NCBI GenBank assembly: GCA_007827375.1
Contig: VISH01000002.1
Span: forward strand, 3,559,001-3,623,000
Reading direction: 5' to 3'
Source of the DNA: Alteromonadaceae bacterium 2753L.S.0a.02
GTDB taxonomy: Bacteria > Pseudomonadota > Gammaproteobacteria > Pseudomonadales > Cellvibrionaceae
Length of the DNA: 64,000 nucleotides
This document shows positions 9,588 through 17,168 of this stretch, piece by piece (within the stretch, counting starts at the first letter, position 1; each line of letters starts with the position of its first letter). Position numbers and translations under genes: made by a program. The notes under the pieces are model-generated. The model saw only the letters and a program-made list of their open reading frames with translations, searched no databases and was not told the DNA's origin.

Positions 9588-10322
9588 CTAGAACATGACA
9601 TTCAGCTCATCCATCCAATAAGTGCCGTATTTATAAGAGTTATGAGGACTCAACTCGTTCTCTATAAAATATTTTTTAAGGCTACTCTTAATATTTAGTG
9701 AAATATCTTCAAAAAACTGTAAAGGATAACAAAGTTCCAATGTTACTTGAGGGTGCTCATCGTCATCAGTTGGAACATATCGCGTAATGTAATAGGGTTC
9801 ACTATCTCCTTCGGATTCCACTGCATATCCTGGCTCCCTCAGCTCATGAACAAGATAGTTTCTGTATGCCCACAGTAAATTTACATGCCTAAAGGAATCT
9901 ATGGTGAGACTGTCCAAGCACTTTTTGTCATCTTTATTGTTTGGCCACAAACTCCGTATCTCTCGTTCTTCGGCGTCGTTTGAAATACCAATTAAACTTC
10001 CTGTGTGAATTGACCACTCATTTACCCGATTAAACACATACTTTCTTAGTTTTTCAAACGATGGATCTGGAACCAAAGTTAGCATTCGTTTCAAATGAGG
10101 CAAGCTATATCTATTTCCTTCAGGCCAGTGGCCAAAACGTTCAATAATCTTAATGAACCTTTCACCATTTGAGAGTTTTGGGTGAACAGATTTTGATAGT
10201 GCATCAATTAAACTTGCATACAGTACTTTCCTAAATATCTTTCTCGAATTACCATCAATATGAGATATATGATCTATCTTCTCTTCAAAAAACGAAAAAA
10301 ACCTATCCACATCTTCTTTCAT
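9588..10322 (-). CDS. Hypothetical cassette-borne protein (244 aa)
   Basis: I recognise no family. The protein is soluble and rich in aromatic and charged residues (DRFFSFFEEKIDHISHID; HVNLLWAYRNYLVHELREPG). The YRNYLVHE pattern is reminiscent of HEPN-type or abortive-infection-like helices, but this is only a hint. The frame is open up to 10445, but bases 10347-10454 form an attC-like site, so I place the start at the ATG 10320-10322 (MKEDVDRFF). The stop is followed immediately by another attC-like site, giving a clean one-gene cassette. Confidence 0.6.
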   Translation of the reverse strand: MKEDVDRFFSFFEEKIDHISHIDGNSRKIFRKVLYASLIDALSKSVHPKLSNGERFIKIIERFGHWPEGNRYSLPHLKRMLTLVPDPSFEKLRKYVFNRVNEWSIHTGSLIGISNDAEEREIRSLWPNNKDDKKCLDSLTIDSFRHVNLLWAYRNYLVHELREPGYAVESEGDSEPYYITRYVPTDDDEHPQVTLELCYPLQFFEDISLNIKSSLKKYFIENELSPHNSYKYGTYWMDELNVMF

Positions 10323-10346
10323 ACAATGAAACCCGCTTGAATAAGG

Positions 10347-10454
10347 TACTAACGCCTGCCAAATACGCCAGAGTGCAGTTGGCCTTTTTTGTGGTATCTT
10401 TTCACCACAAAAAAGGCCAAGGGAACGGAGGTCGTATTGAGGCATTTGTTAAGT
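10347..10454 (-). repeat. attC-like recombination site (best example)
   Basis: The minus strand opens with ACTTAAC, a perfect RYYYAAC inverse core, six bases after the stop of the upstream gene, and closes with GGCAGGCGTTAGTA. The centre is a long perfect inverted repeat, GGCCTTTTTTGTGGT pairing with ACCACAAAAAAGGCC. The end sequence is very like Vibrio-type attC ends (GGCGGGCGTTA). Length is about 108 bp. It lies inside the longest open frame of the next gene, showing that frame's first 41 codons are not coding. Confidence 0.82.
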
Positions 10455-10458
10455 ATTT

Positions 10459-11388
10459 TTATAATCTTTGGTGAATAAATTCATTTACCAATGCCAAAAA
10501 TTTGAAATCGTATTCATTCCCCTGCCCCTCCAATAAAGGTGAGGCAAATGTTGTTTTAATCATAGTAGACATATTACCCGCCATAGATGATAGTTTAGTA
10601 TTTGAATGTACAAATGTAAGTATGACAGGCCGAACTTTTTTGTCATCGAATATCTCAAGCAATTCTGCTCTCGCAACTTCCGACATTGACCTATAAGTAT
10701 CAACAAGCCCACTGGTTAGTCTATAGAAAGGCTCCTCTAGATCGCGGTAAACATTTTCTAAAATGTCATTATGAGGCAGTATATTCATTGCATTTATAGC
10801 TATGTAGCCGAAGTCACATCTAACTCTTTTTATTTGTTTAGCAGCTGACCTTAAATTGTCTAATATAGTATTTGCAGACTGGCCTCTCAGTGTTTTACAC
10901 GCAATTGATATCCTTTTATTATCGAAGTTAAAGATGATATCTGGGTTAATCCCACCGGATGATGAAATAGGATCATCTAAATCAATATCACTACCAACTT
11001 TCACTGCGAACATTGCGACAATAGTTTCAATCAATTTATTTGTACTATCATCCTGCTTCCCAGTAACAGGGCTTAACATGGGGGTTTTGGAATTTATCCT
11101 GGTAGCAGATTGAGAAAGCATTTCCAAATGAGGTTTCAAGCAATCGAATTCAGAACAATCTTTTATTGACCACAACCATTTGTAAAGCTCATGCAGCCCA
11201 CCCACAGCGACTCTTCCTTCTTCCGTCAACTTGTCTTTCTCGTTATTCCGGAATCGCTCTAAAAAGTCAGTCGCCAATAAATAGTCACTCTCTAGGTGAG
11301 ACTTCAATTCACCATCTATTCCAATTTGATTCAGGAATTCCAGCAATGATTTAATGTCTTCGTGCATTTTAATGTAGGGTGTTATCAC
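10459..11388 (-). CDS. Hypothetical cassette-borne protein, possible PD-(D/E)XK-like fold (309 aa)
   Basis: No family is certain. The central segment NPDIIFNFDNKRISIACKTL has the shape of a PD-(D/E)XK nuclease core (PD, a hairpin, then a strand ending in XK), but the usual Glu/Asp is replaced (ACK), so catalysis is doubtful. The rest is helical. I chose the GTG at 11386-11388, which has an AAGGA ribosome-binding site, over the longer frame starting at 11484. That longer frame would include the GTTAGGC core of the preceding attC-like site and a perfect palindrome at 11432-11453. The gene is followed within six bases by an attC-like site. Confidence 0.55.
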   Translation of the reverse strand: MITPYIKMHEDIKSLLEFLNQIGIDGELKSHLESDYLLATDFLERFRNNEKDKLTEEGRVAVGGLHELYKWLWSIKDCSEFDCLKPHLEMLSQSATRINSKTPMLSPVTGKQDDSTNKLIETIVAMFAVKVGSDIDLDDPISSSGGINPDIIFNFDNKRISIACKTLRGQSANTILDNLRSAAKQIKRVRCDFGYIAINAMNILPHNDILENVYRDLEEPFYRLTSGLVDTYRSMSEVARAELLEIFDDKKVRPVILTFVHSNTKLSSMAGNMSTMIKTTFASPLLEGQGNEYDFKFLALVNEFIHQRL

Positions 11389-11431
11389 ATTTCTTTTCCT
11401 TATTGACTTAACAATATTATTAGAAAGAAAC

Positions 11432-11453
11432 TTTCCGTGTTTAAACACGGAAA
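11432..11453. promoter_or_regulatory. Perfect 22-bp palindrome near cassette start
   Basis: TTTCCGTGTTTAAACACGG followed by AAA is fully self-complementary. It sits between the GTTAGGC core and the GTG start of the 309-residue cassette gene, so it could be an operator, a transcript hairpin or part of the recombination site. A related stem, TTTCCGCC...GGCGGAAA, occurs about 110 bp upstream (near 11564-11590). Confidence 0.5.
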
Positions 11454-11459
11454 CCATCC

Positions 11460-11585
11460 GCCTAACACGCTCAGCCAATATCACCGCCGATGCTCAAAAC
11501 CCCGCAAAATACAGGCACTCCACAACAAGTGGCAGATTCCCCCCAAGCGCAAATACGGAAACTTTCCGCCCTAATGTAATTAGGC
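11460..11585 (-). repeat. Possible attC-like site (core GTTAGGC)
   Basis: The minus strand has a perfect GTTRRRY core, GTTAGGC, at 11460-11466 (context GAGCGTGTTAGGC). About 120 bp upstream lies GCCTAAT, one base off the inverse core. The inner arms pair poorly, so the 5' boundary is uncertain. Its position just before a cassette-like gene supports it. Confidence 0.45.
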
Positions 11586-11589
11586 GGAA

Positions 11590-12150
11590 ACGCTACCCCA
11601 ATAACACCAAGCCCTATGACCTTCCCTTTTCACCCCACAAAACAACCACCCAACAACAGCCCTAAAAAGCGCATTAACGAATAGCGCTTTCTACAAAGAA
11701 CTTTTGGCAAGACCTTAAAAAAGGAATCAATCGTAAGAGGAAGGGACTGTATTGCAACTTTCGAGTTGTGCGAGCCGAGCCACCACTTAACTCAGCAGTG
11801 ATTTGCCCGGTATAGGCGACCGGTAATTTGGTATTACGCACATTCACACGCTTTGCTATCTCGGCATGGTGGTTATTGGTTAATACACAATCAAACTATG
11901 GTTAATGTAGCACCAATTAATTTGGCGCTCCACTTACTGTTGAAGATTGGCGGGATTGGGCGCCTTGGTTTTCGATGTTGATACAGGCGCCACACGGTAT
12001 TCTGTGTGCTTGATGCTTGGTGTTGAATATGAAGGAAATATGAAGGCTGCTTTGTGTATTGTGAGCGTAGTGGTTTTTCGGTAGATATTCGCAAGTGTTG
12101 GTGTTTTACATCCGACATCCGTCGTTTGACGATTTAATTACCGAATACGT
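11590..12150. other. Interval with no supported gene
   Basis: No frame here has a ribosome-binding site and recognisable product. A 75-codon minus frame at 11891-12118 is unsupported. At 12103-12130 there is a copy of the dispersed palindromic motif (minus strand ACGACGGATGTC) found also at 14177 and 24436. The interval may be an integron cassette without an obvious gene or a decayed one. Confidence 0.45.
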
Positions 12151-12154
12151 TGGG

Positions 12155-12224
12155 TCTGAACACGAGATTATTTAATTCTTGCGTACTGTCTATACACAGT
12201 GGGTCTTGGAATAGCTCGTTAGGC
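12155..12224 (-). repeat. Possible attC-like site after CPBP gene
   Basis: The minus strand carries a perfect inverse core, GCCTAAC (12218-12224), six bases after the stop of the CPBP protease gene. The arm CTAACGAGCTATT is partly mirrored by AATAATCTCGTGTTC near 12158-12172. The distal core GTTCAGA does not match the consensus well, so the site may be decayed. Confidence 0.45.
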
Positions 12225-12230
12225 TTTCGC

Positions 12231-13076
12231 TTAACCAAATTCCCGAAGCCCCTTGCGCCAATAAACAAGTGCAAAACACGCTGCCACTAAAGGCACCGCC
12301 AGGCCGAACTCATCGGCAAACCATACGGTGAGCGTGTTTTCTTCGGTTATCGGCGAGAAAAACTTTTGCAGGAATGCGTTGTGGCTCATGTGAAAGATCA
12401 CCGCTGGCCACAGGCTATTTGTTTTGTAACGGATGTAGGCCATCACAACAGACATTGAAACAAGACAGACAGTGAATGTCGCTAGCTGGAAGGCCATAGG
12501 CGTTTCAGCGTTGCCGTAGAAGCCTAAAAACATAAGCGGCCAATGCCACATTGACCAGAGTAGGCCACTGACAAGCGCGACGTATGTAAAGCGGAAGTGC
12601 TTTGAGAGCGCCGGCACCAGGAGGCCTCGCCAGCCAAGCTCTTCACCCAAAACACCCGGCAAAAGAAGCACAAAGCTCACGGTGCCCGTTAATACGAAGC
12701 GCAACGCGATGATGGACGCATCGGACCAGGATTCCAGCATGTAGCCTTCGCGTAAGGTTTCAACAAAGCCCGTTGCGTACCAGCCCCCGAAGGCAAGGCT
12801 CCATATAGCGGCATAGGCAACGGCCACATAGGCGAGCGGGATAAGGTAGCTTTGATAGTGATACGTCCAGTTGCCCCAACGCCAACCCAGCGTGTCGAGC
12901 TTACGTCCACAAACCAGGCATGCGCCGACCGTCGCCAAGCCGACGCTGAGCATTAAAGGGCTGGCGCTCTGAAACCTCAATAACAACCACACGCCCAGCG
13001 GATACAGCGCTACAAGGAGCAGAACAAATACCGCGATGATTCGCCAAGAACTATTCCCAGGTATACGCCGACTCAT
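12231..13076 (-). CDS. CPBP-family intramembrane metalloprotease
   Basis: 281 residues with about seven or eight hydrophobic segments. The family signature is clear: EELGWRGLLVPAL (EExxxR motif) near residue 145, SMWHWP shortly after (the FxxxH-type motif with an essential His), and HMSHNAF near the C-terminus. CPBP (CaaX protease and bacteriocin-processing) proteins are membrane glutamic/metal proteases; roles include prenyl-protein processing and bacteriocin self-immunity. I chose the ATG at 13074-13076 over a GTG three codons upstream. attC-like sites lie on both sides, so it is probably a cassette gene. Confidence 0.8.
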   Translation of the reverse strand: MSRRIPGNSSWRIIAVFVLLLVALYPLGVWLLLRFQSASPLMLSVGLATVGACLVCGRKLDTLGWRWGNWTYHYQSYLIPLAYVAVAYAAIWSLAFGGWYATGFVETLREGYMLESWSDASIIALRFVLTGTVSFVLLLPGVLGEELGWRGLLVPALSKHFRFTYVALVSGLLWSMWHWPLMFLGFYGNAETPMAFQLATFTVCLVSMSVVMAYIRYKTNSLWPAVIFHMSHNAFLQKFFSPITEENTLTVWFADEFGLAVPLVAACFALVYWRKGLREFG

Positions 13077-13124
13077 AGCTATCACTCAACGCATTGCTAA
13101 CACAACGCCGATTTTAATTTTGCA

Positions 13125-13186
13125 ACATAACACTTTGCTCACCCGATTGTAAGCTAGGTTACTGGGGCTTAGGCAAGGTGTTGGGC
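13125..13186 (-). repeat. attC-like recombination site (short type)
   Basis: The minus strand opens GCCCAACACCTTGCC, with a perfect RYYYAAC inverse core nine bases after the stop of the GFA-like gene, and closes GAGCAAAGTGTTATG. The two arms pair with few mismatches. At about 62 bp it has the size of classical 59-base elements. The distal core GTTATGT departs from GTTRRRY at two bases. Confidence 0.62.
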
Positions 13187-13195
13187 GGCGGCAGA

Positions 13196-13606
13196 TTACG
13201 ACAAGCCTTTTTCAAATACTTTTACGTTCGGCGGAATAGTAACTTGTTTTACTTTACTACTTACCCATACATGGGCACCAATGTTCACACTGAAGGGTTT
13301 AATCATTTGCTGAATAACAACACCAACAATACCGGGAAAGCCCTCCGATCTATCAAACATTAGCGTTTTGCAACTCGAACACCTTTCTCTCGTGGTTTTA
13401 TTACCGGATTCCGCATAATACGTCAGAGCGGATACGGCCCCCTCAATATGCACGGATTTTTCGTTAAAAAAAGCAATCTCCGAAAAATCGTTTTTTGTAG
13501 CGTCTCGACAATCTTGGCAATGACAGCACACTTGAATGAGCGCTTCTTTATTGGATGTAAACTTTACTAAGCCACAATTACAAGCTGCTTCAATTTGAAC
13601 AGTCAT
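13196..13606 (-). CDS. GFA / Mss4-like zinc-binding family protein
   Basis: 136 residues. The start ATG at 13604-13606 follows an AGAGGA ribosome-binding site; the frame extends upstream without a start of equal quality. Cysteine pairs typical of the glutathione-dependent formaldehyde-activating (GFA) fold are visible: CNCG, then CCHCQDC, then CSSC. These bind structural or catalytic zinc. Most GFA-like proteins have unknown substrates, so no enzyme activity is assigned. The stop is followed by a short attC-like site, so it is a cassette candidate. Confidence 0.8.
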   Translation of the reverse strand: MTVQIEAACNCGLVKFTSNKEALIQVCCHCQDCRDATKNDFSEIAFFNEKSVHIEGAVSALTYYAESGNKTTRERCSSCKTLMFDRSEGFPGIVGVVIQQMIKPFSVNIGAHVWVSSKVKQVTIPPNVKVFEKGLS

Positions 13607-13673
13607 AAAATTCCTCTTTAAATTCCAATCAAAAACACCGCTATCATAGATCGGCGGGTGCAATGTTTTGCGT

Positions 13674-14176
13674 AAGATGGGCATTGGCTATCATCGCTTT
13701 TAATACATTTAAGATTTGTTGGGCAGTGCCCAAGCTACAAATAGAAGATCTCGCGTAGGATGGGCATTGGCCATCATTGTCTTTAACTACATTTAATATT
13801 TGTTGCGCAGTGCCCAAGCTACAAATAGAAGATCTCGCGTCGGATGGGCAGTGCCCATCATCGCTTTTAAATACATTTAATATTTGTTGCGCATTGCCCA
13901 AGCTACAAATAGAAGATCTCGCGTAGGATGGGCATTGCCCATCATTGTCTTTAACTACATTTAAGATTTGTTGGGCAGTGCCCAAGCTACAAATAGAAGA
14001 TCTCGCGTAGGATGGTCATTGGCCATCATTGTCTTTAACTACATTTAATATTTGTTGCGCAGTGCCCAAGCTACAAATAGAAGATCTCGCGTAGGATGGG
14101 CATTGGCCATCATTGTCTTTAACTACATTTAATATTTGTTGCGCAGTGCCCAAGCTACAAATAGAAGATCTCGCGT
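13674..14176. repeat. 84-bp tandem minisatellite, six copies
   Basis: The landmark AGAAGATCTCGCGT recurs at a constant 84-bp spacing (starting near 13743, 13827, 13911, 13995, 14079 and 14163). The first copy is one base short. Copies differ at a few positions, chiefly in the GGGCATTGGCCATC / GGGCAGTGCCCATC segment, which is itself self-complementary, as is TTGGGCAGTGCCCAAG in unit ends. Because 84 is a multiple of three, a minus-strand frame stays open and repeats GTAQQILNVV...YARSSICSL, but it has no ribosome-binding site. Confidence 0.92.
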
Positions 14177-14212
14177 CGGACGTCAGACATCCGTCGTCCG
14201 ACGATTTATCAA
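14170..14212. repeat. Dispersed palindromic motif, copy 2
   Basis: GTCGGACGTCAGACATCC leads into GTCGTCCGAC, with an outer stem GTCGGACG / CGTCCGAC. It abuts the end of the 84-bp array. Related sequences occur at 12103-12130 (ACATCCGTCGTTTGACG) and 24436-24462 (GTCGGACGTGTGACATCC). All three share GACATCCGTCG on the plus strand (one with a C before the GACATCC). Confidence 0.6.
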
Positions 14213-14219
14213 AGATGTA

Positions 14220-15728
14220 CTAATTCACTGAAATAAACACCCAATCCTGATTATAACCAGCGTTGTTTGGCCATTGAATGTTGTTGCCGTTATCGGCCGT
14301 GGAGGCGCCGCTGATGTCGAGCAGCAAATTGCTGTTCACATTAACAATGTGTGAATAGCCATCGCCCTGGGGTTCTATTCGCCATTTCTGGTTGTTGCCG
14401 CCGTTGCTGGGCCAGATAATATTGTTGCCACCATTGGCGGTGGAGGCTCCGCTAATATCGGCGTATTTACCACTGGCAACTTGAACGATGGAATACTGAT
14501 TATTACCAATGTCGTACACGCGCCATTTTTCCACATCGCTGGTGCCACAGGTATACTGCACAACGCTGGCGGCATTGGCGGTGGAGTTATTGAGTGTGCG
14601 CAGGCACTTGCCGCTGTTGCGGTTTTGAATATAGTAGGCTTGCCCGGAAATAATCGCACCGGTATTTTCACAGCTGCTGCCGAGCACAGGATTATCATCC
14701 CCCCAGCCAAACATAACTCGTTGCGCACCGGATTGATTTCGAAAATTTAAACACAGGTCTGTATTACTGCCGCTAAGACCAAACATGGAGTAATAGTCGA
14801 AGCTTCGGCCCTCCACCAATTTGCCGCCGAGCGCAGGCCAATACACACTGCCGATTCTGCGGTCGTGCATACTGCCGGTAAGCGCACTCAGATAGGCGAC
14901 GAAGTTATCGCTGTAGTCGGTGGTCATATAATTGAGGCCCGTCGCCATTGCGGCACCAAATTCTGTAACGACTACGCGATCGTAACAACTGCTTTGACGC
15001 GCCTCGAAATGGTTTCGCCAACCCCAGTAATCTTTTTCACCGTAGAAAAAGGTGTAATGATGCAGCGCCAATAAGGTGTTGCTGAAACGGCTGTCGTTAC
15101 AGAGGTCGGTCACATCTTGTGCGTACCCAATGCCGTCTATCAGCACATGGTCTGGCTGTGCCGAATAGTGATAACTCAGCCAGTTTGCCGCAACATCGCG
15201 CCACTCACTGGAGTTATACCCGTGCGGTTCGTTCATGGGTTCGAAGTAAACCAGGTTGTTATTGCCATAGGCATAGGTAACCGCAGACCACATGGTATTC
15301 CAGGCGGCTGTGTTGGTAATTCGACCGCCTGAAGCGGCTCCGTCTTCCCAGTAGGCAAGAATCACTTTAAAGCCTCTGTCGGTAGCGGCATCAATCGCCG
15401 CGCGGTAATTGTTCCACCAGCCGTCTGCAACCGTTACGGTATTAATGGGCAAACGAACCGTGTTAATCGCCATTGTTGCTTCCATACCCTGGTATACGGC
15501 GCTTGCTTTTTGATACACCGTGCTGTAGCTGTCGTTAACATTCAGCCCCTCAATAACCAGTCGCCCGGTGGTGAAGTTATCACCGGGCATGGCCCAGTTT
15601 ACTCCCCGAAATTGACTGGTATCGGCGTAGGCTTGAACGCACAAACACAGCCCAAGCAAAACCCTTAGCATTGCGCGCACAATTAAAATTCCCGTAGTAC
15701 TTATTGTTGCAGTGATGCTATTTTTCAT
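14220..15728 (-). CDS. Secreted GH5-family glycoside hydrolase with ricin-type lectin domain
   Basis: 502 residues. An extended N-terminus precedes a hydrophobic signal ending near QAYA. The catalytic domain (about 40-345) has the GH5 acid/base in EPMNEPHG (Glu167) and the nucleophile in VVTEFGAA (Glu256). A C-terminal ricin-B-lectin/CBM13-like domain (about 365-502) shows repeated ISGQAYYIQNRNSGKCL, ADISGAST and NNQKWR elements. It probably cleaves a beta-linked polysaccharide such as a mannan or glucan, but subfamily and substrate are not determinable. Unlike the protein at 4453-8448, it has no poly-Ser linker. It lies among cassette-like genes without its own attC. Confidence 0.85.
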   Translation of the reverse strand: MKNSITATISTTGILIVRAMLRVLLGLCLCVQAYADTSQFRGVNWAMPGDNFTTGRLVIEGLNVNDSYSTVYQKASAVYQGMEATMAINTVRLPINTVTVADGWWNNYRAAIDAATDRGFKVILAYWEDGAASGGRITNTAAWNTMWSAVTYAYGNNNLVYFEPMNEPHGYNSSEWRDVAANWLSYHYSAQPDHVLIDGIGYAQDVTDLCNDSRFSNTLLALHHYTFFYGEKDYWGWRNHFEARQSSCYDRVVVTEFGAAMATGLNYMTTDYSDNFVAYLSALTGSMHDRRIGSVYWPALGGKLVEGRSFDYYSMFGLSGSNTDLCLNFRNQSGAQRVMFGWGDDNPVLGSSCENTGAIISGQAYYIQNRNSGKCLRTLNNSTANAASVVQYTCGTSDVEKWRVYDIGNNQYSIVQVASGKYADISGASTANGGNNIIWPSNGGNNQKWRIEPQGDGYSHIVNVNSNLLLDISGASTADNGNNIQWPNNAGYNQDWVFISVN

Positions 15729-16186
15729 AATATCGATATCCTCTCTGATTATTTTTAGGGTGCTTCACTACTGCTAAAACTACTGAGTAACACGAAACCA
15801 CTTAGTAACACGAAACTACTTAGAAACACGAAATTACTTGGTAACAAAAAATAGGGTGCTATAACTTTGAGAATGACGTTGAAACCGCGACTTTAATAGA
15901 CTCGGGCGCATCACTTACAGGAATGGCATAACGCCCCTTATGGTACCCAATAGGTTTTTTATTTAATTTTTATGGGCTTACACTAAAATCAATTGAATAT
16001 TTTCGATTAATTCTTTTTATGAATAGTTATTCTTATTAGTACTTTTCTACAGGAGATTCTGCAGTCTAAGCGCTTATTGAGTAGCCTGCGCGAGGCAGCC
16101 AGCTAAGGCCCCAACCCGTGACTAAGGGCTTAATACCTTAAGCATCAATTTCGCTTTCTACAACTTACTATGGCCAGCTTGGTTGG
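15729..16186. repeat. Intergenic interval with 18-bp tandem repeats
   Basis: Between 15776 and 15846 the unit AGTAACACGAAACTACTT repeats about four times with small changes (AAACC, AAATT, AGAAAC variants). It lies upstream of the GH5 gene on its 5' side and could hold or influence its promoter. The rest of the 458-bp interval shows no gene. Confidence 0.75.
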
Positions 16187-16882
16187 TTAGCCGCTTTTTG
16201 CATACTGTAGCGCGGCTTCAGCATGAATTTTGGCGGTATCAATTACGGGAATATTGGCGTCTTTTTGCTGTATTAATAAGGGAATTTCCGTACAACCCAA
16301 TATTACCGCTTGTGCACCCGCATTCATAAGTTTTTGAATAATTTCGGCGTATATCTTTCGTGAAGATGCAGAAATAATTCCCACAACCAACTCGTTTACA
16401 ATAATATTGTGAACGGTATCTTGATCGGTTTCGTTTGGAACGATTGTGTTAATTTTATGCGTAGCCAGGCCCAACTTGTAGAAATCTGACGCCATAGTAA
16501 AGTTAGTACCTAACAGGCCAACTGTACTGGCGCCCAGCTTCTCAATAGCACTCGCGGTAACTTCGATAAGATTAATAAGCGGCAGAGAAGTCTTACTTTG
16601 TACTTCATCAAATACCATATGCATGGTATTTGTCGCTATAACACCGAATTCCGCGCCAGCTTTCTGTAAATTATTCGCCGCACACACCAGATCAGACGCG
16701 ATTAGGTCCCACCGGTTTTCCTCGCGCCAATTATGATAGTTTTGTAAGTTAACACTATAAATTATTATTTCGGGATAGTTGTAGTTCTGGTTTGTTTCAT
16801 AGCAAGAATGAATAATATGCAGATAATAGCTAACCGTTGATTCAGGACTAAGCCCCCCTATTATTCCTATTTTTTTATACAT
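16187..16882 (-). CDS. Aspartate/glutamate racemase-family protein (YgeA-like)
   Basis: 231 residues, near the usual family length. The start KKIGIIGGLSPEST is the family's glycine-rich N-terminal motif. The second catalytic position is present in ILGCTEIPLL. The first catalytic cysteine position reads ATNTMH, with Thr where glutamate racemases have Cys, as also in E. coli YgeA-type proteins. It may therefore racemise or epimerise an acidic amino acid only weakly, or act on another substrate. It stands alone, with a poor ribosome-binding site. Confidence 0.85.
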   Translation of the reverse strand: MYKKIGIIGGLSPESTVSYYLHIIHSCYETNQNYNYPEIIIYSVNLQNYHNWREENRWDLIASDLVCAANNLQKAGAEFGVIATNTMHMVFDEVQSKTSLPLINLIEVTASAIEKLGASTVGLLGTNFTMASDFYKLGLATHKINTIVPNETDQDTVHNIIVNELVVGIISASSRKIYAEIIQKLMNAGAQAVILGCTEIPLLIQQKDANIPVIDTAKIHAEAALQYAKSG

Positions 16883-17168
16883 AGGCGCAATTCACCTGAA
16901 CAGTTAACCCTGTGTTAAACGGTCGGAACAGCGTAAGCCTAGAGTTTAAACGTAATTTGTTGTGCGACCTTGGCGCGCCAAGTTAGATATTGTCCGGCGG
17001 CTACTAGCGGCTACTAACTAAAGTAATGGAACATTTTTCGCCCCGCAAAATGTACTCCTAAATACATAAAGAGTAAATCGATACAAGCGGCAAATGCGAA
17101 ACAAGAAATAGCTCTCTTTTTGGACCGTGAGACGCTCTATTGATAAGCCAGGGACCCGAGAAACACGG

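Noticed and set aside
13674..14176. CRISPR array
   Set aside because: The 84-bp units are repeats throughout, with no unique spacers between short repeats, and no cas genes are near.
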